From Chitinophagales bacterium (GTDB taxonomy: Bacteria > Bacteroidota > Bacteroidia > Chitinophagales > Chitinophagaceae), in contig JAURJU010000030.1 of assembly GCA_030832085.1 (NCBI GenBank), positions 84,309 to 118,219 of the forward strand: a DNA stretch of 33,911 bases, in the 5' to 3' direction. A program made the position numbers and the translations under genes. Below are positions 26,546 to 33,911 of the stretch, in pieces. Positions within the stretch are counted from its first letter, which is position 1; each line of letters opens with the position of its first letter. A model generated the notes under the pieces. The model was not told the DNA's origin, made no database searches, and was given only the letters and a program-made list of their open reading frames with translations.

Positions 26546-28552
26546 ATGAAAAAATTACTGCTCAGTTTACTGGCGGTCCAAATTGTTTTTTGGGCCAGTG
26601 CCCAGGTTAAAAGAATGCCGGCATACCCATTGGTTACACATGACCCTTATTTCAGTGTTTGGTCTGCCACTGATGCTTTGAATACTTCAACCACCGTACA
26701 TTGGACAGGCAAGCATCACTCAATGATGGGCATCATCAGCGTGGATGGCAAGACCTATAAGTTTTTGGGAGATATCCCAGGGGACACAGTCCATGCAATA
26801 TTGAACGCAAAACAACTTTCTGTTGGCGTTACTGCCACACAAACAAATTACAAGTTCAGCTGCGGACCTGTGTCGCTTGAACTTAATTTTCTTTCTCCAA
26901 TGATTGCATCAGACCTTGATCTCGTGTCAAGGCCATTGAGCTATGTAGACATCACCCTACGGTCCGCTGATGGCAAGTCTCATCTTACTGAATTGTTGTT
27001 CAGCGTATCGGGTGACCTGAGCAAAAATGAGAAGACACAACAAATAAATATTGAAGCAGGAAAAAAAGACAACATCCAATTCCTGAAAGCCGGCGTAGTT
27101 GGCCAAAAAGTATTAGGGAGGCAGGGAGATGATGTAAGAATCGATTGGGGTCACCTGTACCTTGGATCAGGAAGTCCTTCGATTAACTTTAAAGAAATGG
27201 GCATCGACCAACTGCGCCTTTTTGCGGAGACAGGTGAATTGGTGGCACATGGAATAGCTGAACCTACGCTTTTGTCTGCCTTTTCAAGGAAAACCATTGC
27301 ACCGGGAAAAACAGTTAAATCAACCATTCTGCTTGCTTATGACGATATAAAATCAATCCAGTATTTTGGAAATGACCTTGATCCTTGGTGGAAAAAAAAT
27401 CATGGCAACATGGAAAATCTGATGAAGAAAGCCTCAGCAGAACATAATGCGGTGCTGGCAAAATGCAATGCATTCGATAAAAAAATGTATGCTGATGCAA
27501 CGGCTGCAGGAGGCAAAGAATATGCTGAGCTTTGTATAGCCGCGTATCGTCAATCGCTGGCTGCTCACAAACTGGTGAGGGGAGAAAACAATGCGCTCCT
27601 TTTTCCGCAGAAAGAAAATTTCAGCAATGGTTCCATCTGGACAGTTGATGTAACTTACCCCTCCGCCCCATTGACCCTCATCTACAATCCTGCATTGCTC
27701 AAAGGGATGGTGGAACCCTTGATGCAATACAGTGAATCGGGTAAATGGACAAAGGCATTTCCAGCACATGACCTGGGGACCTATCCCTTGGCCAATGGAC
27801 AAACCTACCCGACAGACATGCCGGTTGAAGAAGCAGGCAACATGATCTTGTTGACAGCTGCCATTTGTACAGCAGAAAAGAAATATGATTTTGCACAACA
27901 GCATTGGAGCATGCTCACCCAATGGGTTGATTTTTTGGTAAAGGATGGCCTGGACCCTGCAAACCAGCTCTGTACAGATGATTTTGCGGGCAGGTTGGCA
28001 AGGAATGTCAACCTTTCCATGAAGGCCATCACTGGCATTGGCGCTTATGCACAAATGGCCTTGAAACTGGGCAAAAAAAAGGAAGCTGAACAATTTGGTT
28101 CAATTGCAAGGCAATATGCCACCAAGTGGATGGAAATGGCTGATGAAGGTGATCACTATGCGCTGACCTTTGACAAAAATGGTACCTGGAGCCAGAAGTA
28201 CAATCTTGTTTGGGACAAGTTGCTTTCATTGCATCTTTTTCCCTCATCAGTATACGAGAAGGAAGTAAAATATTATATCAAGAAACAAAATGAATATGGC
28301 CTTCCGCTGGACAGCAGGCGCTCCTATACCAAAAGTGATTGGGTGATGTGGAGTGCTGCGTTGGCCAATAACAAAGATGATTTCAGGACACTCATGCTCC
28401 CCATCCACAAGTACATCACCCAAACCCCAAGCAGGGTGCCCATTTGCGATTGGCACGAGACCACCAATGGCAAAAAAATCAACATGCAGGCAAGAAGCGT
28501 GGTGGGAGGATATTTCATCAAACTGCTTGAGTACCAATGGACGAAAAAATAA
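26546..28552 (+). CDS. DUF4965/DUF1793 glutaminase-like secreted protein
   Basis: A 668-residue protein with a signal peptide (cleavage near ASA/Q, about residue 20). The N-terminal part begins MPAYPLVTHDPYFSVWSATD, followed by VHWTGKHHSMMGIISVDGKTYKFLG, the start of the DUF5127 region. The C-terminal half has FSNGSIWTVDVTYPSAPLTL, MPVEEAGNMILLTAAI and MALKLGKKKEAEQF, matching the helical DUF4965 and DUF1793 domains. The architecture is that of fungal glutaminase A (GtaA), but many bacterial members sit in carbohydrate loci and their substrates are unproven. The next gene starts 5 bases after the stop, suggesting an operon. Secretion to the periplasm or beyond is expected. Confidence 0.88.
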   Translation: MKKLLLSLLAVQIVFWASAQVKRMPAYPLVTHDPYFSVWSATDALNTSTTVHWTGKHHSMMGIISVDGKTYKFLGDIPGDTVHAILNAKQLSVGVTATQTNYKFSCGPVSLELNFLSPMIASDLDLVSRPLSYVDITLRSADGKSHLTELLFSVSGDLSKNEKTQQINIEAGKKDNIQFLKAGVVGQKVLGRQGDDVRIDWGHLYLGSGSPSINFKEMGIDQLRLFAETGELVAHGIAEPTLLSAFSRKTIAPGKTVKSTILLAYDDIKSIQYFGNDLDPWWKKNHGNMENLMKKASAEHNAVLAKCNAFDKKMYADATAAGGKEYAELCIAAYRQSLAAHKLVRGENNALLFPQKENFSNGSIWTVDVTYPSAPLTLIYNPALLKGMVEPLMQYSESGKWTKAFPAHDLGTYPLANGQTYPTDMPVEEAGNMILLTAAICTAEKKYDFAQQHWSMLTQWVDFLVKDGLDPANQLCTDDFAGRLARNVNLSMKAITGIGAYAQMALKLGKKKEAEQFGSIARQYATKWMEMADEGDHYALTFDKNGTWSQKYNLVWDKLLSLHLFPSSVYEKEVKYYIKKQNEYGLPLDSRRSYTKSDWVMWSAALANNKDDFRTLMLPIHKYITQTPSRVPICDWHETTNGKKINMQARSVVGGYFIKLLEYQWTKK

Positions 28553-28557
28553 TAAGC

Positions 28558-29667
28558 ATGGAAACTATTAACAACCCAGAATTTTCAACAAAAAGGCTGG
28601 CTTCACTGGATTTCATGAGAGGGATCATCATGTTTTTATTGGCCCTTGAAGCTGCGGGGCTTTATGATGTTTTACAAGATGTCACAGAAGATCATTGGCT
28701 GTCTGGGCTCATCAGCCAGTTTCACCATCATCCATGGAATGGACTTCGATTTTGGGATTTGATTCAACCGGGCTTCATGTTCATGGCAGGAATTGCCATG
28801 GCTTATTCCATATCAGGGATGAAGTCAAGAGACATGAGCACTTCCAGCCGAACCATTAAAATCCTTAAACGGTGCGGATGGCTCTTTTTTTGGGGAGTAC
28901 TTATTTATGCTGTAAAAAAAGATGGCCTTGCATTTGAATTGTGGAATGTGTTGACACAGCTGTCCTTTACCATTGCAGTTGCCTATCTTATTTTCGAGTG
29001 GCAAACCAAAAAACAAATCCTTTTCAGTATTGGTCTGCTGCTGCTGACTGAAATCCTTTATCGGTTCATGGATGTTTCAGGGTATAATCAACCCTTCGTC
29101 AACCAATATAACTTTGGAAACTACATGGACATGTTACTCATGGGAAAGATCAATCGTGGTGGCTGGGTTGCCATCAATTGTATCCCCACTGCAGTCCACA
29201 CCATCGCAGGAGCATTGGTGGGAAAATTGCTGATGAGCAATGAACCAGACAAACCAAAAAAATTGTTGATCTGGGGTGTGGCGGCACTTGTTACTGGCTA
29301 TGGGATGGATATGTTGGGCATTACACCCATCATCAAACGAATTGCCACTTCGGCTTTCACGATTGCTTCCCTGGGCTGGTGTTTGTTGGGCCTTGCAGCC
29401 TGCTATTATTTTGTTGATGTAAAAGGAAACAAAAAAGGATTGACTTTTTTTAATGTGCTGGGCATGAATTCAATTTTCATCTACCTTTTCTTTGAAATCG
29501 TGGGAGGAAAATGGTTCAATGGATATATTTCCACCATAACAAAAGGCTTGCTCCATCCGTTCACCGCAGAGAATGGCATAGGCATCATCAGCAGCATCTT
29601 CATTTTCCTCATTGAATGGAAGATGTGTGAATTCCTGTATAAGAAGAAAATATTTTTCAGGCTTTGA
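28558..29667 (+). CDS. DUF5009 / heparan-glucosaminide acetyltransferase-like membrane protein
   Basis: A 369-residue membrane protein with about ten hydrophobic segments. It starts with RLASLDFMRGIIMFLLALE, the hallmark of the COG4299/DUF5009 family, related to the human lysosomal transferase HGSNAT that acetylates terminal glucosamine. WDLIQPGFMFMAGIAMAYS contains the FxFxxG-like second segment. The family's first helix carries an Asp-x-x-R-G motif, visible here as DFMRG. I prefer ATG 28558 over 28537: the earlier start overlaps the DUF4965 gene by 16 bases and adds seven hydrophilic residues. It is paired with DUF4965, so a role in modifying an oligosaccharide or its product is plausible but unproven. 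Confidence 0.85.
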   Translation: METINNPEFSTKRLASLDFMRGIIMFLLALEAAGLYDVLQDVTEDHWLSGLISQFHHHPWNGLRFWDLIQPGFMFMAGIAMAYSISGMKSRDMSTSSRTIKILKRCGWLFFWGVLIYAVKKDGLAFELWNVLTQLSFTIAVAYLIFEWQTKKQILFSIGLLLLTEILYRFMDVSGYNQPFVNQYNFGNYMDMLLMGKINRGGWVAINCIPTAVHTIAGALVGKLLMSNEPDKPKKLLIWGVAALVTGYGMDMLGITPIIKRIATSAFTIASLGWCLLGLAACYYFVDVKGNKKGLTFFNVLGMNSIFIYLFFEIVGGKWFNGYISTITKGLLHPFTAENGIGIISSIFIFLIEWKMCEFLYKKKIFFRL

Positions 29668-29678
29668 TGGTTAAAGTC

Positions 29679-29707
29679 AGGCATCAACCAAAAACAGTCT
29701 GATGCCT
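29679..29707. terminator. hairpin between convergent DUF5009 and BNR-protein genes
   Basis: AGGCATCA (29679-29686) pairs with TGATGCCT (29700-29707) around a 13-base loop. The T-tails are short on both strands, so efficiency is uncertain. Confidence 0.6.
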
Positions 29708-29709
29708 TT

Positions 29710-30711
29710 CTAAAAAAAGAGCTTCGCAATCCTTCCGTTGCTACCTGCCATGATTGCATTTTGCCCGTCGGGGGATCTTACCACAACATGAAAACCAAGA
29801 TTACTGATATTTTTCCAGTTCAATCCAGCATCTATCGAAATATCAACACCGGAAGTTCCGCATGACAATACAGTATTTTCGGATAAAAAAACCACAGCAC
29901 TTTTGTATCCAGCAGGTGGCTTGACAGGATGGCTGAATGTCACCTTAGGAGACAGTGAAAAAAGCAGGATAGCACTGTCACTTCTTTTATCATTGGCAAA
30001 ATCGCCACCAATGATGATTCCTTTTTTTTGATTGGGATCCAATGCCAATCCATTGGCCCCGGTTGAGTTTCGGCCAGACTGCATGGGCAAACTGAAGGCT
30101 TGTCCTTTGTAGAACATCCGGGACTGGATGCCACCGGAAACAAACAGGGATTTAAAACCATGCTTCGTGTCCAAGAGTTTGATATTGGAACCGCTGGAAG
30201 CAAAAAAGGCTTCGCCGTCCATCATAATATCTTTGGTTTCCTTGGGTCTCCAGCTATCCCCCTTATCGTTGCTCACTGCCATAAAGGTCTTCCCATTCAT
30301 GGGATCCCCAATGACGACTCCATTGTCTCCAGAAAAATCCATTGCATCCAGGAACATACCGGGCCTTGTATCTTCAAATACTTTCTTCCAGGTTAATCCC
30401 CCATCAGTGGTCTTTAATACAACAGCTGGTGTATCTACGGCCATGATGATCGCAGTGGAACTATCGAATGCCTCAATGTCGCGAAAATCTCTTTTGGAAT
30501 ACCCTTCAACCCTCCTCCAACGAAAAGTGTTTCCTCCATCCACTGACTTGGCAACCATGCCGTTGCTGCAACTTGCCCAAACAACGGACGCGCTTGGCAT
30601 GGAAAGCCCCCTGATTGAGATTTTTTGTCCTTGCTCAACCATGACAACGGATTGTGCATAAATACTCACAAGAGAAAAGAAGAAAAGGCAAATGATCAAT
30701 ACATGCTTCAT
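29710..30711 (-). CDS. secreted BNR/YCF48-like beta-propeller protein
   Basis: A 333-residue protein with a signal peptide (cleavage near IYA/Q, about residue 19). It has repeated BNR/Asp-box-type motifs: SVDGGNTFRWRRV (about 57-69), TTDGGLTWKKV (about 106-116), SNDKGDSWRP (about 146-155) and SIDAGLNWKNI (about 295-305). Such repeats form a beta-propeller, as in sialidases and in the photosystem assembly factor HCF136/YCF48. Catalytic sialidase residues are not evident, so a binding or uncharacterised role is safer than an enzyme call. It starts 7 bases after the esterase-like gene and is the last gene of the minus-strand sugar operon; its stop lies at the hairpin shared with the DUF5009 gene. 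Confidence 0.85.
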   Translation of the reverse strand: MKHVLIICLFFFSLVSIYAQSVVMVEQGQKISIRGLSMPSASVVWASCSNGMVAKSVDGGNTFRWRRVEGYSKRDFRDIEAFDSSTAIIMAVDTPAVVLKTTDGGLTWKKVFEDTRPGMFLDAMDFSGDNGVVIGDPMNGKTFMAVSNDKGDSWRPKETKDIMMDGEAFFASSGSNIKLLDTKHGFKSLFVSGGIQSRMFYKGQAFSLPMQSGRNSTGANGLALDPNQKKGIIIGGDFANDKRSDSAILLFSLSPKVTFSHPVKPPAGYKSAVVFLSENTVLSCGTSGVDISIDAGLNWKNISNLGFHVVVRSPDGQNAIMAGSNGRIAKLFF

Positions 30712-30718
30712 TGAAAAT

Positions 30719-31555
30719 TTATTTAATATAATGAAGCGATAGAAGGAATTGATCCGCTTTTGCTATTGTTTCAGACAAAAATGGTTCTTTGTTGAAAAAA
30801 CCATGCGGTTGGTCTTTGTATAAAAACAGTTCGCACCTGCTACCGACTTCCTCGATTTTTTTCTTAAACATTTCAGCAGTGGTTACCGGAATGAGTTTAT
30901 CGTTCGTTCCAAGGAAGAAAATGGTTGGAGGAAATCCTTTCTTTATATTGTGGAATGGTGAGAATGTTATGTAGTTTTCTCCAATTCGTTCAAACCCATA
31001 GCCATCTTTTCCATTATCGATAACCGGATTAAAAAGTACCAGGGCATTGGGCTTAGCACTTGTGGCAAGATCATCAGTTGATTCATTGAGGGATTCGTTG
31101 GTGAAACATGCCGCAGCCAAATGCCCGCCTGCAGAACCACCTGAAGCGATGATGCTGTTTGCGTCAATACCTAACTCCTCTGCATTTTTTCGAAGATACC
31201 GAATGGCCGACTTTGCATCCTTCACACTTTCAAAAGGGCTGGTATTGTGCCGTGTCTTTACCCGGTAATCCACCAATACAGCAACCATGTTTTTGGCAGC
31301 AAAGTGCAGCGCATGGGGTTCAAATTGAGCGATTGACCCCCCTGTCCAACCTCCTCCAAAAAAGAATACAATCGTTGGGTGTTGCTCTCCTTTTTTATAA
31401 CCAGGGGGATAAAATATCTTCAGTCCCAGCTGCAGTGTATCCACCTTCTTATAAGTCAATTCCAGTGGGCTCTGAATGGCTTGGCAAAAAACAACAAATG
31501 AAGAACTTAGCAACACCAAGGTCAAAAGGAATACTTTTCTAAGATTTATCATCAT
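30719..31555 (-). CDS. secreted alpha/beta hydrolase (esterase-like)
   Basis: A 278-residue alpha/beta hydrolase with a signal peptide ending near FCQA (about residue 26). The oxyanion-hole segment is FFFGGGWTGGS (about 64-74), analogous to HGGG. The catalytic triad is Ser141 in SGGSAGGH, Asp219 in GTNDKLIP and His251 in QPHGFF. It resembles the BD-FAE/acetyl-xylan esterase type that removes acyl groups from plant or algal sugars. It lies 48 bases downstream of the mutarotase gene in a sugar-oxidation operon, so deacetylation of a glycan is a reasonable inference. The start may be either of the first two Met codons. Confidence 0.9.
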   Translation of the reverse strand: MMINLRKVFLLTLVLLSSSFVVFCQAIQSPLELTYKKVDTLQLGLKIFYPPGYKKGEQHPTIVFFFGGGWTGGSIAQFEPHALHFAAKNMVAVLVDYRVKTRHNTSPFESVKDAKSAIRYLRKNAEELGIDANSIIASGGSAGGHLAAACFTNESLNESTDDLATSAKPNALVLFNPVIDNGKDGYGFERIGENYITFSPFHNIKKGFPPTIFFLGTNDKLIPVTTAEMFKKKIEEVGSRCELFLYKDQPHGFFNKEPFLSETIAKADQFLLSLHYIK

Positions 31556-31603
31556 TGGAAGAGATTGTTTAAAACAATTGCAAGTAAACCAATATTCCTG
31601 AAA

Positions 31604-31957
31604 CTAGCCTTCATTAAAATATACCTGCTTCATTGTAGCCCATCCTGATTCACCTTCTAAAGGAATCTGCATGGGATTGCATATTTCAAGCCAATACTGA
31701 TTACGGGGTTCTTTTTCCAAAGCAGCCATATCGGCTAAAAAATCTGTTCCGTCATATTCATAATATCCGAACTCGAACCAATCATTTCCAATTTGATGAA
31801 GAAAAATGCTAAAATTTTTCATGTGGTACTTTGCCAATAAATCTCTTACACCAGCATTGGAATCGTCGTGCAATGCAAGATATTGTTCTACACATTCCGA
31901 CTTTAGCTTGATGACCATTCCAACGCGTTTTATATCACTCTTTGATTGTTGATGCAT
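31604..31957 (-). CDS. L-rhamnose mutarotase (RhaM) family protein
   Basis: RhaM-type enzymes interconvert the alpha and beta forms of L-rhamnose or similar 6-deoxy sugars. The 117-residue protein has the family pattern: KRVGMVIKLKSECVEQYLALHD (about 10-31, with the candidate catalytic His30), a downstream segment KNFSIFLHQIGNDWFEFGYYE and the C-terminal NQYWLEICNPMQIP. The first eight residues, MHQQSKSD, form a short extension. It lies 11 bases after the amidohydrolase gene, which places it in the oxidation operon, so L-fucose or L-rhamnose is the likely sugar. The exact sugar is not shown by the sequence. Confidence 0.9.
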   Translation of the reverse strand: MHQQSKSDIKRVGMVIKLKSECVEQYLALHDDSNAGVRDLLAKYHMKNFSIFLHQIGNDWFEFGYYEYDGTDFLADMAALEKEPRNQYWLEICNPMQIPLEGESGWATMKQVYFNEG

Positions 31958-31968
31958 ATTATTCGATT

Positions 31969-32811
31969 TTAATTTTTGGCGGGATTTAAATATACCCGTG
32001 CTGCATTTCTTCCCATAATTGCAGATTGCTCTGTGGGAGTTAAGCCCTTAATAAGCGAGGTTATTGTATCAACCCAGGTTGAATATTCACTTTCTAACAG
32101 ACAGACAGGCCAGTCTGAGCCAAACAAGATTCGGTCTGTTCCGAATGCTTCTAAAACTACATTAAAATAGGGCCTCAACAATTCCTCATCCCATTGGGTA
32201 TCTCTGACTTCGGTTACCATTCCTGATAACTTGCAGTATACATGATCACGCTCTGCTAACCGGCTGATTTGCTTCGCCCATCGGTGGTCGAACGCATTGC
32301 ATTGAATTTTCGGTTTAGCAATATGATCCACAATCATGGTTAAGCTGGGATGTTTGTCAATAAATTGAATGGTTTGAGGAAGGTGTTTTTCATAAATCAG
32401 CACATCATAACACAAGGAGTAGCGGCTTAATGCTTTGATACCCGCATTAAAATCCGCTCGAAGTATGAAATTTTCATCGGTTTCATCATGCACCACATGG
32501 CGAAAGCCAACTATTTTTTTATGATCGGCATATTGAGCTAAATAATCTTCCACCTTCGAATCGCACAATGGAATCCAGCCTACCACTCCCCTGATCATTG
32601 GGTATTTGTTTGCCAAATCAACCAAGAAATCAGTTTCTTTCAACATTTGTCTTGCCTGTACAGCTATGGTACCATCAATTGCATTTGCATCAAGCAAAGG
32701 CTGAAGGTCTTCAGGCAGAAAATCTTTTCTAATAACATGATGTTCATCCGACATCCAGACATAGTCAGAGGCATTGTATTTCCAAAAGTGCTGATGGCTG
32801 TCAATTCTCAT
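31969..32811 (-). CDS. amidohydrolase, likely L-fucono/L-rhamnono-lactonase
   Basis: A 280-residue amidohydrolase of the COG3618 type. It starts MRIDSHQHFW with the metal-binding HxH (His6 and His8). Further on, GVVGWIPLCD, VGFRHVVHDE, IVDHIAKP (metal-binding His) and ILFGSDWPVC (catalytic Asp) complete the family pattern. Characterised members open L-fucono-1,5-lactone or L-rhamnono-1,4-lactone. I start at 32811; the longer frame to 32826 would overlap the aldo/keto reductase and adds MELLN. The stop of that reductase is only 2 bases upstream, so the two are translated from one message. Lactone hydrolysis after sugar oxidation fits the neighbours. Confidence 0.9.
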   Translation of the reverse strand: MRIDSHQHFWKYNASDYVWMSDEHHVIRKDFLPEDLQPLLDANAIDGTIAVQARQMLKETDFLVDLANKYPMIRGVVGWIPLCDSKVEDYLAQYADHKKIVGFRHVVHDETDENFILRADFNAGIKALSRYSLCYDVLIYEKHLPQTIQFIDKHPSLTMIVDHIAKPKIQCNAFDHRWAKQISRLAERDHVYCKLSGMVTEVRDTQWDEELLRPYFNVVLEAFGTDRILFGSDWPVCLLESEYSTWVDTITSLIKGLTPTEQSAIMGRNAARVYLNPAKN

Positions 32812-32813
32812 GT

Positions 32814-33752
32814 TTAATAATTCCAATTATGGTTTGATACTGGTGACAATATTTTCAAAACATCCGCTAACAATGTTTCATCCATTGGCGCTGAGCTCCA
32901 GGCGATATTGCGCCTTACTGTTTCTGGATTTGAACTGCTGAACATGGTTGTGACAAGATCAGGATGCTGGGTTGAAAACTGGATGGCCAATTTTTCAATT
33001 TCCACCCCTTTCTCTGAGCAATATGTTGCAGCTTTATTAAAAATACTCCGCTGTTCTGGAGTTGCGGGGTGCCATCCTGGTGCTCCTCTGGAAGTAAGCA
33101 ATCCTGCTGCAAATGGCGAAGCATTGATGAGCCCAATTCCTTTAGCTTTTGCCTGTTGTAGCAAGGGAAGCAAACGTGTATCATTCAGGCAATAGAGATT
33201 ATGAGAGAGACCTACATCAATCAGACCCTCCTCAATAACCCTTTCCCAGAGATCCGCAGGATACATTCCAATGCCAACAGCGCCAATGCGCCCTTCCTGC
33301 TTAAGCTCAAACAATGTTTTCATGCCCTCATTGAGCGCCCATTCCGTATGTACCCGGTTGTTGTATTCTATATCATGAAGATGAACAATATCAAAATAAT
33401 CAACACCAATCCTTTTGGCACTTGCATCCAAGGAGCTTATGATTCCCTCTCTGCTGTAGTCAAAACTATCTACGCCATAACCATCTGGTGCGGTATTCTT
33501 TCCAACTTTTGTAGACAAATAATAACTTGCTCTTGGAACTCCTTTCAATGCCTGACCCAAAACCGTCTCGGACTTTGTACCGCCATAAGCAGGAGCGACA
33601 TCGATATAATTGATACCAAGTTCAAGCGCAACATGAACGGCTTCTATGGCCTTCTGCTCATTAATTTCATGAAAAACGCCTCCGAGTGATGATGCCCCGA
33701 AACTAATGGCAGAAATTTCATATCCGGTTTTGCCGAGTTGATTGTACCTCAT
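32814..33752 (-). CDS. aldo/keto reductase, likely L-fucose-type 1-dehydrogenase
   Basis: A 312-residue aldo/keto reductase. The tetrad is visible as Asp51 and Tyr56 in YIDVAPAYGG, Lys82 in STKVGK and a histidine in VHLHD (His124 or His126). The YGGTKSETVLGQALKG segment and the overall form match the D-threo-aldose/L-fucose 1-dehydrogenase branch, which oxidises the sugar at C1 to a lactone. Its neighbours are a lactonase downstream and a zinc dehydrogenase upstream whose stop overlaps this ATG by the ATGA arrangement, so translation is probably coupled. Pyridoxal reductase-like or other AKR activities are alternatives. L-fucose is the best guess from the operon, not proven. Confidence 0.92.
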   Translation of the reverse strand: MRYNQLGKTGYEISAISFGASSLGGVFHEINEQKAIEAVHVALELGINYIDVAPAYGGTKSETVLGQALKGVPRASYYLSTKVGKNTAPDGYGVDSFDYSREGIISSLDASAKRIGVDYFDIVHLHDIEYNNRVHTEWALNEGMKTLFELKQEGRIGAVGIGMYPADLWERVIEEGLIDVGLSHNLYCLNDTRLLPLLQQAKAKGIGLINASPFAAGLLTSRGAPGWHPATPEQRSIFNKAATYCSEKGVEIEKLAIQFSTQHPDLVTTMFSSSNPETVRRNIAWSSAPMDETLLADVLKILSPVSNHNWNY

Positions 33753-33911
33753 ACTGCAATTTGTACTTTGATTACATTCTCTTTTGCCAAAGCTTTCTCC
33801 ATGGCGATAGGAACATCGTCAAAACCATAGATGTCTGTAACAATTCCATCCAGGTTGATTTGTCCGGCTGCTACCATGTTGATAGCATCCTGAAACACAT
33901 GAGCAAAACGA
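33749..33911 (-). CDS. C-terminus of a zinc-type alcohol dehydrogenase, cut by the right edge
   Basis: The minus-strand frame from the window edge reads RFAHVFQDAINMVAAGQINL, then DGIVTDIYGFDDVPIAMEKA and LAKENVIKVQIAV before TGA. This is the usual end of medium-chain zinc dehydrogenases (a helix, then the IVTDIYGFDDVPIAMEKAL motif and a final strand). The stop overlaps the ATG of the aldo/keto reductase in the sequence ATGA, so it is part of the same operon. The active site lies outside the window, so its substrate is open; an oxidation step on a deoxy-sugar acid is possible. Confidence 0.85.
   Translation of the reverse strand, partial: RFAHVFQDAINMVAAGQINLDGIVTDIYGFDDVPIAMEKALAKENVIKVQIAV

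Overview
The window looks like chromosomal DNA of a Bacteroidota bacterium, most likely a member of the Chitinophagaceae. The reasons are several copies of the Bacteroidota promoter box TAnnTTTG, the order efp-accB-accC, a type III glutamine synthetase, a GLPGLI-family secreted protein, a DUF1573 protein, a fused alpha/beta 2-oxoacid dehydrogenase E1, and DUF4965 (glutaminase-like) and DUF5009 (acyltransferase-like) genes. I saw no rRNA, tRNA, CRISPR array, insertion sequence, phage gene or replication origin. All complete genes appear intact.

Layout. 1-7.9 kb: a partial gene runs off the left edge; then a small secreted protein; then pyrG, yidC and a GLPGLI-family gene on the minus strand; a secreted cupin-like protein on the plus strand; and purL on the minus strand. 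8-10.4 kb: glnN with a strong terminator. 10.4-14 kb: accB-accC and efp on the minus strand and mdh on the plus strand. 14.0-14.4 kb: a 372-bp intergenic region with G-rich heptanucleotide arrays and a bidirectional terminator. 14.4-19.2 kb: a transporter block (MFS, DedA, dicarboxylate/amino acid:cation symporter, APC permease). 19.3-24.6 kb: a YebC-family regulator, the fused E1, a DUF1573 protein, a candidate small secreted peptide and an aminotransferase. 24.6-29.7 kb: an EamA exporter with a zinc alcohol dehydrogenase on the minus strand, divergent from a DUF4965 + DUF5009 pair. 29.7-33.9 kb: a minus-strand operon that fits non-phosphorylative L-fucose (or L-rhamnose) oxidation (zinc dehydrogenase, aldo/keto reductase, lactonase-type amidohydrolase, RhaM-type mutarotase), followed by an esterase-like hydrolase and a BNR-repeat protein.

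Most of the window is housekeeping metabolism: pyrimidine and purine synthesis, nitrogen assimilation, fatty acid initiation, translation, TCA cycle and membrane protein insertion. The right-hand third is accessory sugar metabolism. The most unusual signals are not new protein families. They are the heptad arrays lying in sense orientation just after the stop codons of two convergent genes, an EF-P whose tip loop lacks the usual PGKG motif, promoter boxes that almost touch start codons, and a palindrome overlapping the predicted accB promoter. I did not find convincing evidence for an entirely new multi-gene system.
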